From: Fontivita pretiosa
Lineage (GTDB): Bacteria > Planctomycetota > Phycisphaerae > Tepidisphaerales > Tepidisphaeraceae
NCBI RefSeq assembly: GCF_050410795.1
Contig: NZ_CP191258.1
Coordinates: 3,472,001 to 3,536,000, forward strand
Reading direction: 5' to 3'
Length of the DNA stretch: 64,000 bases
Within the stretch, counting starts at the first letter, position 1; every line of letters starts with the position of its first letter. The position numbers and the translations under genes were made by a program. The notes below the pieces were generated by a model. The model had not been told where the DNA came from and did no database searches. It saw nothing but the letters and a program-made list of their open reading frames with translations. This document shows positions 19,882-29,283 of this stretch, one piece after another.

Positions 19882-20582
19882 GCTTCAATGGGGCCGCGCT
19901 CGGGAGAGCGCGGAAAGCAGGCGTCATTTGACGCGGCCAACAAGGCCGGCCTGGCTTCAATGGGGCCGCGCTCGGGAGAGCGCGGAAAGGCCTCGCGCTC
20001 AGGGGCCATCGGGCATGGTGGAAAAACGGCTTCAATGGGGCCGCGCTCGGGAGAGCGCGGAAAGTCTAATCGGAGTTTCAGTATATATTGAAACTCTTGA
20101 AGCTTCAATGGGGCCGCGCTCGGGAGAGCGCGGAAAGACCCCGGGTCCATACCGGCGTAAAAACGGTAGGCACGGCTTCAATGGGGCCGCGCTCGGGAGA
20201 GCGCGGAAAGAAGTCCATCTTGGGCAGGTTTTCCAGCGTGGTACGCTGCTTCAATGGGGCCGCGCTCGGGAGAGCGCGGAAAGGCGGGGGTTCGGGGATT
20301 GCGGATTGGTTCACCTTTAGGGTTGCTTCAATGGGGCCGCGCTCGGGAGAGCGCGGAAAGCGGTCCCGCGGCCCCCTGCCCGAGGACGCTGCGGCGGCGC
20401 TTCAATGGGGCCGCGCTCGGGAGAGCGCGGAAAGCAGCAGAACACCGGCGGATGCGCCGGAGGCGGTGGTTCGCTTCAATGGGGCCGCGCTCGGGAGAGC
20501 GCGGAAAGGTCGCCGGTCCGCTCGATCTCGGCGTAGCCATTGCCGAGCTTCAATGGGGCCGCGCTCGGGAGAGCGCGGAAAG

Positions 20583-20620
20583 GACACTGCGCCGCCGTGG
20601 GCGCATAGTCGGCGACGGAT
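20583..20620. repeat. CRISPR spacer, inverted duplicate of the spacer at 19845-19881
   Basis: Starts GACACTGCGC and ends GGCGACGGAT. 37 of its 38 nt equal the reverse complement of the earlier spacer; one extra base is present at the end. The flanking spacers differ, so this is not a block duplication of the array. Confidence 0.98.
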
Positions 20621-23600
20621 GCTTCAATGGGGCCGCGCTCGGGAGAGCGCGGAAAGGCCGGACGGGGGGCGGAGAGAGGTACAGCCGGACAGTGCGCTTC
20701 AATGGGGCCGCGCTCGGGAGAGCGCGGAAAGAATCTGGTCATCGGTCCACCCAAACTGGCGGACCGCGCTTCAATGGGGCCGCGCTCGGGAGAGCGCGGA
20801 AAGGCCGAGTTTCTTGTTCCAAAACGGCACCATGTACGCCGCTTCAATGGGGCCGCGCTCGGGAGAGCGCGGAAAGGTCAGGCAGTACGGGGGGAGGGAG
20901 CATGAGTGGATCGCTTCAATGGGGCCGCGCTCGGGAGAGCGCGGAAAGCCGTGGGCGCCGCAGCCGAGGGATTTGCGCGGGGGTTGCTTCAATGGGGCCG
21001 CGCTCGGGAGAGCGCGGAAAGGCCTCTACCGTGATGCCGGGATTCGCCGACGGCCCGTGCTTCAATGGGGCCGCGCTCGGGAGAGCGCGGAAAGCCACCA
21101 CGACAGGCCGATGGCGATAAACGGCATCTATGCTTCAATGGGGCCGCGCTCGGGAGAGCGCGGAAAGACCTGACGCATCCCATGGCACCAGACCAGCTCG
21201 ATCGGCTTCAATGGGGCCGCGCTCGGGAGAGCGCGGAAAGCAGCCGGTTGGTGTAGCGGTCAGTAATCCTTATTTCCCGCTTCAATGGGGCCGCGCTCGG
21301 GAGAGCGCGGAAAGGGAGGACCGCCTGGCCGACCACCGGGTGGACCAATTCGCTTCAATGGGGCCGCGCTCGGGAGAGCGCGGAAAGAATGGCGCAATCC
21401 TGGCTCAGGCCGAGGCTCTGGCCGCTTCAATGGGGCCGCGCTCGGGAGAGCGCGGAAAGGGCCCTGGGCGATCAGCAGGCCGAGTGATTCGACTGTGCTT
21501 CAATGGGGCCGCGCTCGGGAGAGCGCGGAAAGCAGCATCAGTGCGAGCAATTTCGCGACGCTGAAAGTAGCTTCAATGGGGCCGCGCTCGGGAGAGCGCG
21601 GAAAGCGGGAGTCTATCTATTGACCCCCCACTATATTAACTTGCTTCAATGGGGCCGCGCTCGGGAGAGCGCGGAAAGGTGGCGACCACGCCGCCTCCGC
21701 CGGTCATCCGGTGGAGGCTTCAATGGGGCCGCGCTCGGGAGAGCGCGGAAAGGGTGGTCCCGGACAATGACGCCATCCGCCAGGCTCTGGCTTCAATGGG
21801 GCCGCGCTCGGGAGAGCGCGGAAAGGCCCCGACGCCGTTAAGCGCCGAGGCGGGAGGAGGAACACGCTTCAATGGGGCCGCGCTCGGGAGAGCGCGGAAA
21901 GGGCGGGGGTTTCACGGGCTGGGCATGGTGCTCGGCCAGCTTCAATGGGGCCGCGCTCGGGAGAGCGCGGAAAGGGAACAGTCCGAACTGCTGGAAATCA
22001 ACGTCCGCAAGGCTTCAATGGGGCCGCGCTCGGGAGAGCGCGGAAAGATGCCGACAGCACGGGACGCGGGGTACAGGGCGGGACGCTTCAATGGGGCCGC
22101 GCTCGGGAGAGCGCGGAAAGGCAGCACGAGCACGAGCCGCAGGACGGCCAGCAGGACGCTTCAATGGGGCCGCGCTCGGGAGAGCGCGGAAAGGAGGGCA
22201 ATCGAGCAGTTGGCCAGGTTTATTCTGGCTGCTTCAATGGGGCCGCGCTCGGGAGAGCGCGGAAAGTTGCTGATGAGTATTCCGACCGTCCGCTCGATGG
22301 ATTTGCTTCAATGGGGCCGCGCTCGGGAGAGCGCGGAAAGAGCTGCGTGATGCAGTCGGCACAGAGGACCGATCGATGACGCTTCAATGGGGCCGCGCTC
22401 GGGAGAGCGCGGAAAGCGTCCTGGCCAGCCCTGCCTCGAACCAGCCTCGCACAGCTTCAATGGGGCCGCGCTCGGGAGAGCGCGGAAAGCAAGTCCGTTC
22501 GAGTTCGATCTGACCGGACTTCGTCCGTGCTTCAATGGGGCCGCGCTCGGGAGAGCGCGGAAAGGGCCGGGCGATGACGATCAGCCCGATGCCCGGATCG
22601 TGCTTCAATGGGGCCGCGCTCGGGAGAGCGCGGAAAGAGGCCAGGTCGATTCTGGCCACGAAAAACTTTCGCGGCGCTTCAATGGGGCCGCGCTCGGGAG
22701 AGCGCGGAAAGCCTGGTACGAGTGCCAGCACTGCCGCGGGCGGATCGACGAGCTTCAATGGGGCCGCGCTCGGGAGAGCGCGGAAAGGTGCGTCTGCGCT
22801 GCATGGTTGATGAAGAGACGAAGAGCTTCAATGGGGCCGCGCTCGGGAGAGCGCGGAAAGGTCAAGATCGACGAGCGGAACGCCGAATGGCTCAAGGCGC
22901 TTCAATGGGGCCGCGCTCGGGAGAGCGCGGAAAGTCACCGCCAGCGTCAAGCACGCCGAACGGCTCACCGAGCTTCAATGGGGCCGCGCTCGGGAGAGCG
23001 CGGAAAGGCACCAGGCCGCGTGCGCGGCGGGCATCACCCAGCCCGCTTCAATGGGGCCGCGCTCGGGAGAGCGCGGAAAGGTGGCCAGCGTGGATCGGCA
23101 ACTTGTCGGGCACGTCAAGCTTCAATGGGGCCGCGCTCGGGAGAGCGCGGAAAGCCGAGCCGTCGCCCGGAACGACAGCCCGCACCGCGCCGCTTCAATG
23201 GGGCCGCGCTCGGGAGAGCGCGGAAAGGGCGCAGTCCGTCGGCCACAACACGCCCGCGTGGTTGCTTCAATGGGGCCGCGCTCGGGAGAGCGCGGAAAGG
23301 CATCATCGTCGAAATGCCCGACGACGACGATCTTGAGCTTCAATGGGGCCGCGCTCGGGAGAGCGCGGAAAGGTGGGCGAAGGGGACCAAGCGCCCGTGG
23401 AACGCCAGCGCTTCAATGGGGCCGCGCTCGGGAGAGCGCGGAAAGAGCAGGCGAGGCGTTGAGCCGCTTCGCTAGCTCGTCCGGGCTTCAATGGGGCCGC
23501 GCTCGGGAGAGCGCGGAAAGGCGATGCCGCATCGAAGCGATCCTCCGCCGAGATTAAAGCTTCAATGGGGCCGCGCTCGGGAGAGCGCGGAAAGGTCGCG

Positions 23601-24911
23601 AACAGCTCGGCCTCACCCAGGCCGAGGCCGCGGCTTCAATGGGGCCGCGCTCGGGAGAGCGCGGAAAGGTCTTGCCCGTCCCAGCAGGCCCCTCCACCAC
23701 AATCAGCTTCAATGGGGCCGCGCTCGGGAGAGCGCGGAAAGGACGGCTCGGCTGTTGCGATCCTCTGCGCCACTGCGGGCTTCAATGGGGCCGCGCTCGG
23801 GAGAGCGCGGAAAGTGCCGGATCAAGAGTTGCGGAAGCTCGCTGCCGCCTAGCTTCAATGGGGCCGCGCTCGGGAGAGCGCGGAAAGGCTCAGGTACGCC
23901 ACGCACTTTTCGATGTACTCGCTGCTTCAATGGGGCCGCGCTCGGGAGAGCGCGGAAAGCGGCCACGGCGTAAACGTCAACCCGCACTCCGCGCTTCAAT
24001 GGGGCCGCGCTCGGGAGAGCGCGGAAAGGAAATTGAAGTTGAAGCGCCGGATAGTGCATCAAACCAGCTTCAATGGGGCCGCGCTCGGGAGAGCGCGGAA
24101 AGCTGCGCGGCCAGCCACTCCACGGCAGTAGTCTTGCCAGCTTCAATGGGGCCGCGCTCGGGAGAGCGCGGAAAGACCTGGCTTCCGTAAGCGGCAATCT
24201 GTGGCGTGTTACGCAGCTTCAATGGGGCCGCGCTCGGGAGAGCGCGGAAAGGATCGGGTACCCGCCGAGAGCGAGCCGGCATTGCCGCGCTTCAATGGGG
24301 CCGCGCTCGGGAGAGCGCGGAAAGTATTCCGCCGCCGCAGAGCCAGCAGCAGCAGCAACCAGGCTTCAATGGGGCCGCGCTCGGGAGAGCGCGGAAAGTC
24401 CTACTCGGCATCTACTTGGCCGCTTCGGGATACTCGCTTCAATGGGGCCGCGCTCGGGAGAGCGCGGAAAGGCGGCGATCGCCAGCAGGATCAATCCGGT
24501 TCGTGAGAATCGCTTCAATGGGGCCGCGCTCGGGAGAGCGCGGAAAGCCACCGTTGCCAACCCCGGCGAAATCCGCGTCGTCGTGCTTCAATGGGGCCGC
24601 GCTCGGGAGAGCGCGGAAAGACGGCCCGCGGGTTGTGGCACGGTTTGGTTGTGTTTCGCTTCAATGGGGCCGCGCTCGGGAGAGCGCGGAAAGGCCACAA
24701 AATCAAGGGCATCCGCACGACCCTCGACTGCGCTTCAATGGGGCCGCGCTCGGGAGAGCGCGGAAAGGACGAGGCCAACGGGCCGCAGGCGCAGCTCTCA
24801 TGGGCTTCAATGGGGCCGCGCTCGGGAGAGCGCGGAAAGTTCTCGCGGACGCCGAAAAGGTTGGCGGTTTCACGTGCTTCAATGGGGCCGCGCTCGGGAG
24901 AGCGCGGAAAG

Positions 24912-25167
24912 GCCTGCCGTGGCAAGCGTATGTTGCGACCGCAATTATGATGCGGTCTGCGAGCGGTGGGGTCATTGTAACAATAAACCTCAGGAACATG
25001 GCACGGTTAGTTGGCTGCAAGTTATTGGATTGTCAAAGAGTTCGAGCGGGTGAGTGAGTTGGGCGATCACTCCACCGCTCGCCGGGCGATACAGATGTTC
25101 CAGACGCGCCAGCCGGCACAGGGGATCGCGCGGGTCTGGACAGACGACGGCGCGCGCGAGAGTCAAC
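24912..25167 (-). promoter_or_regulatory. CRISPR leader with candidate promoter
   Basis: 256 nt between the leader-proximal repeat and the cas2 stop, including an AT-richer stretch than anything nearby (about 24940-25035). On the - strand an extended -10 box TGTTACAAT lies at 24982-24974, which would start transcription near 24966, about 55 nt before the first repeat. A TTGACA hexamer also occurs upstream on the same strand, near 25033. The leader assignment rests on repeat orientation and cas2 adjacency. Confidence 0.75.
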
Positions 25168-25458
25168 TCAGACGATCTGGACGCGCGTTTGAGGATTATA
25201 GCGTTTACCCAGGCAATCGAGAATGTTTTCCAGTGGGCTTTGGGTATCGCCCAAATCGAGGATGAGGATCTGATCCTCTCGCGGGTTGATCAGTTGGGTG
25301 AGGCGTGCGCGAAGCTGTGCGAGTTCCTGGGGATTGAGTTCGCAGAAGAAGACGCTGTACTGGGCGTGGTCGCCGTTGCCGAGAAGGGTTTCAAAGACGC
25401 GATTGCGTCGTTTGTCGTCGGCGATGTCGTAGCAGATGAGAAACTGTCGTCTGGGCAT
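25168..25458 (-). CDS. cas2: CRISPR adaptation endonuclease Cas2
   Basis: A 96-residue ferredoxin-fold protein that pairs with Cas1 to capture and integrate spacers. The first strand LICYDIADDKRRNRVF carries the conserved Asp of YDI; the rest (QYSVFFCEL and ILILDLG) follows the family pattern. ATG 25458 begins 1 nt after the stop of cas4-cas1, so the two are translationally linked. It is the gene nearest to the leader and array. Confidence 0.95.
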   Translation of the reverse strand: MPRRQFLICYDIADDKRRNRVFETLLGNGDHAQYSVFFCELNPQELAQLRARLTQLINPREDQILILDLGDTQSPLENILDCLGKRYNPQTRVQIV

Positions 25459-25459
25459 A

Positions 25460-27292
25460 TCAGCGAGTGACGATGTTGGAGTAAGCGGGCAAATCTCCGC
25501 GGAGCCATCGGGAGAAGATGCGAGCCTGGACGCGAATGATGGCGCGCCAGGAGCAGCGGTAGTTGAAGATGGGATGGGTGATGAGCTGATCCATACGCGA
25601 TTCGTAGGCGCGGAGGAAGGCTTTTCTGGCTGGAGGGTTCATCATGCAACCTGAGTTGGAGCGGGTGAAGTCGTCGGCGCGGAGCATGCCTGTGTTGATG
25701 GCGGTGATGACGGCGGAATCGACGATGAGCGGTCGGAGCGGCTCCATGATATCCAGGGCGAGGGCTGGTCGGCCGTGCCTGGGCTGATGGTAGAGTCCCC
25801 ACCAGGGGTCGAGTCCTTCGGCCAGCAGGGCGACGGTGCAGTCCTTGGTGAGAAGGGCATAGCCGAAGGAAAGCAGGGCATTAATCGGATCGCGTGGGGG
25901 GCGGCGGTTGCGGTTGTTGAAATCCCAGTCGGTGGAGAGATCGACAGGGCGGAGCATGTGGGCGAAGTGCTTGAAGTACAGAGCGGCCAGTGCGCCTTCG
26001 ATGCCGAGCAATTGATCAAGCGAGGGTGCTTGCTCGGCGCGAGAGATCAGGCCAGCCATGTCGTCCAGGAGTTGCTGGGACGGGGAGGCATTACGGCGAA
26101 GCAGGGTGCGCTGATTGGCGCCCTTGGCGGCGACGAGCTGTCGGGCAAAGGCAAGACAGCGATTGGGATCGGCAGCGGCGGCAAACTGGGCGGCGCGGTC
26201 GTAGGCGTTTCGGAGGGCGATGCCGTGGGTGATGCCATAGAACCAGTGTCCCATCGAAAGATGGACGATGGGGATGTTGGCTTCGCAGAGCAGATGGATG
26301 GTCTGAGCGGAAACGGAGATGTTGCCGCAGAGCACGAGCTGGCTGACGTCATTGAGCCTGGCGCGTGCGAGTTCCTGGCCGTGTTTGGAGATGAGCAGTT
26401 GCTGGCCGCGTTTGCCGACGAAGGCGCCCTGTTCCTGGATGTAAAGTGGCAGGGCGTCGTCGCGGGCTGGGTAGAGGCGACGGACGGCCGGAGCGGCGGG
26501 GTCTGGGGGGACGTGCTGAAGGGCGAGGGTTTCATCGGGCAGACAGATGGCGTTGAGGGAACAGCCTGCGCATTTAGGGCTGTCGTCCAGAGGTGGCGGC
26601 AGGGCAGCGGATTGAGCGGCTTGGCGGGCCTGCTGAAGGAGTGCGAGGGTTCGGGCTTCAAGTTCGGGGGTGAAGGGGACATCGACGCGGGTTCGTGAGC
26701 CTGCGAAATAAAGCACGCCATGATCGCAGCGATAGCCACTTTCGCGCAGAAGCAGACCCTGAGCCATGAGCTGAATGCGTTCCGGTTCATGGCAGCGATG
26801 CTCGTTGTCGGGCACGCGGCCTCGTTTGGTTTCAACGGGAACGGCTTCGGGGACGCCGTCGGGTCCGGGGGCGGTGGCGACCAGATCGAGCTTTGCGGTC
26901 AGACCGAGTTTATCGGAGGACAGGAGGATGGAACGGGTGATCTGTGGCGGTTCATCGCCGGGTTGAGCACTCTGGTTAGGCGGGGGTTGATCCTGCTGAT
27001 CGGGTTGGTCGCAGCGGTCGGGATCGGGCAGGACATGATCAAGCTGATCGACACGGTGATGAAGGGCCTTGCCTTCGACGGTGTAGAGGTTATCGGCCCA
27101 TCGGCCCTCAACGTGCATGAGGTAAAACAGCCGCGGGCAATAGGCGAATTCGGCGAGCATTCGGACGGGGAGCAGATCGGGCTGATCAGAAATGTCGGGT
27201 TTTGGATAATCTGGCGCCGGAGCCCGATCGGCGGGGTCCTGCGGCGCAGGCGAGCTGGGCGCGATGGACTGAGTTGAGAGAGGCTGACTCAT
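25460..27292 (-). CDS. cas4-cas1: Cas4-Cas1 fusion protein
   Basis: A 610-residue fusion of the type found in I-G (formerly I-U) systems. Residues about 38-255 are Cas4: EFAYCPRLFYL supplies the first cysteine, the nuclease core shows PVETKRGRVP, and CAGCSLNAIC gives the C-terminal iron-sulfur cysteines. Residues about 275-605 are Cas1: YIQEQGAFVGKRGQQLLIS start, NIPIVHLS, then the catalytic set EGALAALYF (Glu about 431), YHQPRHGRPALA (His about 505) and LDIMEPLRP (Glu/Asp about 513). Cas4 trims prespacers next to the PAM and Cas1-Cas2 integrates them. The start ATG 27292 follows an 89-nt gap from the next upstream ORF, so this may be a transcription unit separate from the effector operon. 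Confidence 0.96.
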   Translation of the reverse strand: MSQPLSTQSIAPSSPAPQDPADRAPAPDYPKPDISDQPDLLPVRMLAEFAYCPRLFYLMHVEGRWADNLYTVEGKALHHRVDQLDHVLPDPDRCDQPDQQDQPPPNQSAQPGDEPPQITRSILLSSDKLGLTAKLDLVATAPGPDGVPEAVPVETKRGRVPDNEHRCHEPERIQLMAQGLLLRESGYRCDHGVLYFAGSRTRVDVPFTPELEARTLALLQQARQAAQSAALPPPLDDSPKCAGCSLNAICLPDETLALQHVPPDPAAPAVRRLYPARDDALPLYIQEQGAFVGKRGQQLLISKHGQELARARLNDVSQLVLCGNISVSAQTIHLLCEANIPIVHLSMGHWFYGITHGIALRNAYDRAAQFAAAADPNRCLAFARQLVAAKGANQRTLLRRNASPSQQLLDDMAGLISRAEQAPSLDQLLGIEGALAALYFKHFAHMLRPVDLSTDWDFNNRNRRPPRDPINALLSFGYALLTKDCTVALLAEGLDPWWGLYHQPRHGRPALALDIMEPLRPLIVDSAVITAINTGMLRADDFTRSNSGCMMNPPARKAFLRAYESRMDQLITHPIFNYRCSWRAIIRVQARIFSRWLRGDLPAYSNIVTR

Positions 27293-27381
27293 GCCAACCC
27301 CCGGGAAAAACGAGGCGATCAGTTGTCAAAGATCGGAAACAAGACAGACGGCTTTAGCGCCTGTGGCGAAGATGGGGCGGA

Positions 27382-27690
27382 TTATCGTTGTGCCCAATAA
27401 CGGCCATATGGGGTGAGCTTGATGGAGGACGGCGAGCCATCGGCGCGACGCTGGATCCTGATCATTCCTTCGAATTCGAGTCTGCGCAGGTCTTCGGGGT
27501 CCCAGTCTGCGGGCTTGCGAAGCTTGTGAGGGTTGGAGATGGCGCTGCGGAGTTTGGCGCGCAGGCGATCGTCGGAGATGGAAGTGGGCAGGAAGACGGG
27601 CTGGGGCATCTGCTCGAACTGATAGTAGGCCGGGATCTGCAATTCAGCGGCGACGAGAGCGGCGACGGCGAGCATCTTCAGTCGGATCAC
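27382..27690 (-). CDS. Small protein of unknown function in the cas locus
   Basis: Up to 102 residues; an internal ATG at 27675 (MLAVAALVAAEL) is an alternative to the upstream GTG. The C-terminal half (DPEDLRRLEFEGMIRIQRR, then SSIKLTPYGRYWAQ) has the rhythm of a winged-helix domain, with a helix followed by a beta-hairpin. I do not recognise a CRISPR family. It lies between the CARF gene region and cas4-cas1, all on the - strand, without overlaps. It may be an array or operon regulator; this is inference from shape and position only. Confidence 0.5.
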   Translation of the reverse strand: MIRLKMLAVAALVAAELQIPAYYQFEQMPQPVFLPTSISDDRLRAKLRSAISNPHKLRKPADWDPEDLRRLEFEGMIRIQRRADGSPSSIKLTPYGRYWAQR

Positions 27691-27910
27691 CAGGATCCGC
27701 CGCCGCCACGGGATCGATGCAAAGCATCAGCTCACGCAAGTGCTGGCGAACCTGTCGGAGAGGCCGGTGAGTCAACCGCCCGCCTGGGTGGCTGGCGCCT
27801 GGAAGCAAGGGCACGTGGACGCGGTCCAGGGGTTTATGGCGTATTTCGCGACGCGCTCACGAAATCGCGCGAGGGCGATGAGTGGAGGAGGTTGGGATGC
27901 TGAGGATAGG
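27691..27910. other. Intergenic region with possible decayed coding sequence
   Basis: 220 nt between the small unknown gene and the HEPN fragment. A + strand frame here (around VLANLSERPVSQPPAWVAGA) reads like protein but has no supported start and runs antisense into the HEPN fragment. I treat it as decayed or chance coding. Confidence 0.4.
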
Positions 27911-28111
27911 TCAGGATGCCAGGCGCGGGAACAAAGGCAGGTCGGAGTCGTTCAGGTTGGCCAGTTGAAGGGCGGCGTTCCAGAGTTGCTCGAAGACCTT
28001 CTCGCTAGCGCGCTGGAAGCCGTGGGCCAGGATGGACTGGTTCCGTGCTGTCAAGGGAGACCGCTGTCGGTCGTCGAGTTGAAGTTGGACTAAGCTCTGC
28101 CACTCAGCCAT
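27911..28111 (-). pseudogene. HEPN ribonuclease C-terminal remnant (Csm6-like)
   Basis: A 66-residue frame directly preceded by an in-frame stop (TGA-ATG at 28114-28109) and overlapping the 3' end of the CARF gene by 22 nt. It contains LTARNQSILAHGFQRASEKV, with an R-x6-H motif like the catalytic motif of HEPN RNases at the C-terminus of CARF-HEPN (Csm6/TIGR02710-type) proteins. A full HEPN domain needs about 100 or more residues, so this looks like the tail of a lost ancillary nuclease. A functional mini-protein cannot be excluded. Confidence 0.5.
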
Positions 28112-29283
28112 TCATTGAGGGCGGCCACGACAGCGGCCTGCTGGCCTGGCGTTTGAGCGCTGGTTTCGACGCGAAACTTCACCGTGAAGCTGCCATCCGA
28201 GTAAACCCCCTCGATGCCATCGCTTCCCAAACGGAAGCGTGTGCGTTCGGCAAGGTCGGGGTTGAAATAGAAGGTTGCACAATGGACGACCTGGGGCACG
28301 TCGTCGGTCACGTGCTTCAGGAAGCGCTCCACCTGGGGATGTCTCCCCGGCCAGCCTGCGTCCTCCAGCCGCGGCGGGCGTTTTTGGCCTGGCGGCACGG
28401 GCGGCGGCAAGACCTGATCGCGGGCGGTGCGGAAGCGCTCCCGGAAGGTGTCGTGAAAGATCTGTCCGGTGGGCGATAGCTCCAGATAGTCCTGCCCGTC
28501 GATTGGCACGCGTTCGATCAGGCTCTCGTACTTTTCGTCCCACTCGTCATCGTAGAGGGCCGCCGCGATTGGCTCCGAAGCGCCCTCCAGGTCGTAGAGC
28601 ATTCCGCTGGCCCGCATCCACACCTCAAAGTCGAGGGCGACGGGCATGGGCGGGAAAGCAATGATTTCGCTGAACAGTTCGTGTTTGTAGTACACGGGAA
28701 CGCCAATGGCCTGTCCGAGCAGAACACCCATGGCGATCTGGGCCTTGTAGCCGCCCGTGGCGTTGATGGCGCAGGCAGCGGGGCTGTAATCGCGGATGAC
28801 GCCGCAGATTTTGCGTGCCAGGTTACGCAGACCCTTGGTGCGGAATCGCTTTGGGTCCTGGTCCTGAAGGTCCGGCACTAGGATGGTCTCGACGGGAGAA
28901 TGTCCCCGGCTGTCGTAGTAGCTTTTGAGGATGGCGGCAATGCTGCGGCCGTCGTCGGTGTCGGAGTGGAGGAAGAACAGGCCACAGTCTGGGGGCACGT
29001 AGTTCTTGTCGATCATACTGGCGATGGAGTTGACCTCCGCCCCGCAGATGCGTGCAGCAGGCGAAAGACGTAGAAGCGTGGCTGAGATCACTCGGAGGTC
29101 TTTCTTCGCGAATGCTGCCCGAAGGGTATTGACAGCATCCAGCGAAGGCGGATCAAGCTCCCCCTGTTTTCTGGTCTTTTCGGCCCAAGCGGTGTAACCA
29201 TCCGGCGTTGGCAGACCTTCGAGATTTGGTTTGAACAGGCTGGTACCCACGGTACAGATAAGGATGCGGCGTTTCTTCATCAT
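28090..29283 (-). CDS. CARF-domain CRISPR ancillary protein (APE2256-like) with unassigned C-terminal domain
   Basis: A 397-residue protein. Residues 1 to about 215 form a CARF sensor of the Cas_APE2256/TIGR02619 type: TVGTSLF at residue 11, LHSDTDDGRS, INATGGYKAQIAMG at about 172 and YYKHELFSEIIAFPPMP. Such domains bind cyclic oligoadenylate and in Crn1 homologues degrade it. The C-terminal 170 residues (about HPQVERFLKH, FYFNPDLAERTRFRLG, then VYSDGSFTVKFRVET) are not a HEPN or PD-(D/E)xK domain I can recognise; a RelE-like toxin fold is one possibility. ATG 29283 overlaps the cmr6-cmr1 stop as ATGA, so it is the last gene of the effector operon. Confidence 0.8.
   Translation of the reverse strand: MMKKRRILICTVGTSLFKPNLEGLPTPDGYTAWAEKTRKQGELDPPSLDAVNTLRAAFAKKDLRVISATLLRLSPAARICGAEVNSIASMIDKNYVPPDCGLFFLHSDTDDGRSIAAILKSYYDSRGHSPVETILVPDLQDQDPKRFRTKGLRNLARKICGVIRDYSPAACAINATGGYKAQIAMGVLLGQAIGVPVYYKHELFSEIIAFPPMPVALDFEVWMRASGMLYDLEGASEPIAAALYDDEWDEKYESLIERVPIDGQDYLELSPTGQIFHDTFRERFRTARDQVLPPPVPPGQKRPPRLEDAGWPGRHPQVERFLKHVTDDVPQVVHCATFYFNPDLAERTRFRLGSDGIEGVYSDGSFTVKFRVETSAQTPGQQAAVVAALNEWLSGRA

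Larger units (their letters stand above)
16599..24911 (-). CRISPR. CRISPR array: 114 repeats of 36 bp, 113 spacers
   Basis: Counted repeat by repeat: 114 copies starting at 16599 (first on +) and 24876 (last), with spacers mostly 35-39 nt (range seen 33-40). All appear identical except the one at 16599, whose first base is A instead of G. Read on the - strand each repeat has 8-bp arms CCGCGCTC and GAGCGCGG around a TCCC loop and ends in ATTGAAGC, the typical 8-nt crRNA 5' handle. Transcription is therefore predicted on the - strand from the leader at 24912-25167, beside cas2. The degenerate repeat is at the opposite, oldest end, as expected. All long open frames crossing this region are repeat-encoded artefacts. 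Confidence 0.99.

Noticed and set aside
16587..25057. Dozens of long ORFs (up to 362 codons) on both strands across the array, all rich in GPRSGERGK, NGAALGRARK or FPRSPERGPIEA
   Set aside because: They are translations of the 36-bp repeat in each frame, kept open because repeat plus spacer is often a multiple of three or lacks stops. Not genes.
24912..25167. tracrRNA or Cas9-type features
   Set aside because: No antirepeat, no cas9, and the effector set is clearly type I-G plus III-B.
27388..28093. + strand frames between cas4-cas1 and the CARF gene
   Set aside because: No start signal, antisense to the 102-residue ORF and the HEPN fragment, composition not convincing. At most decayed sequence.
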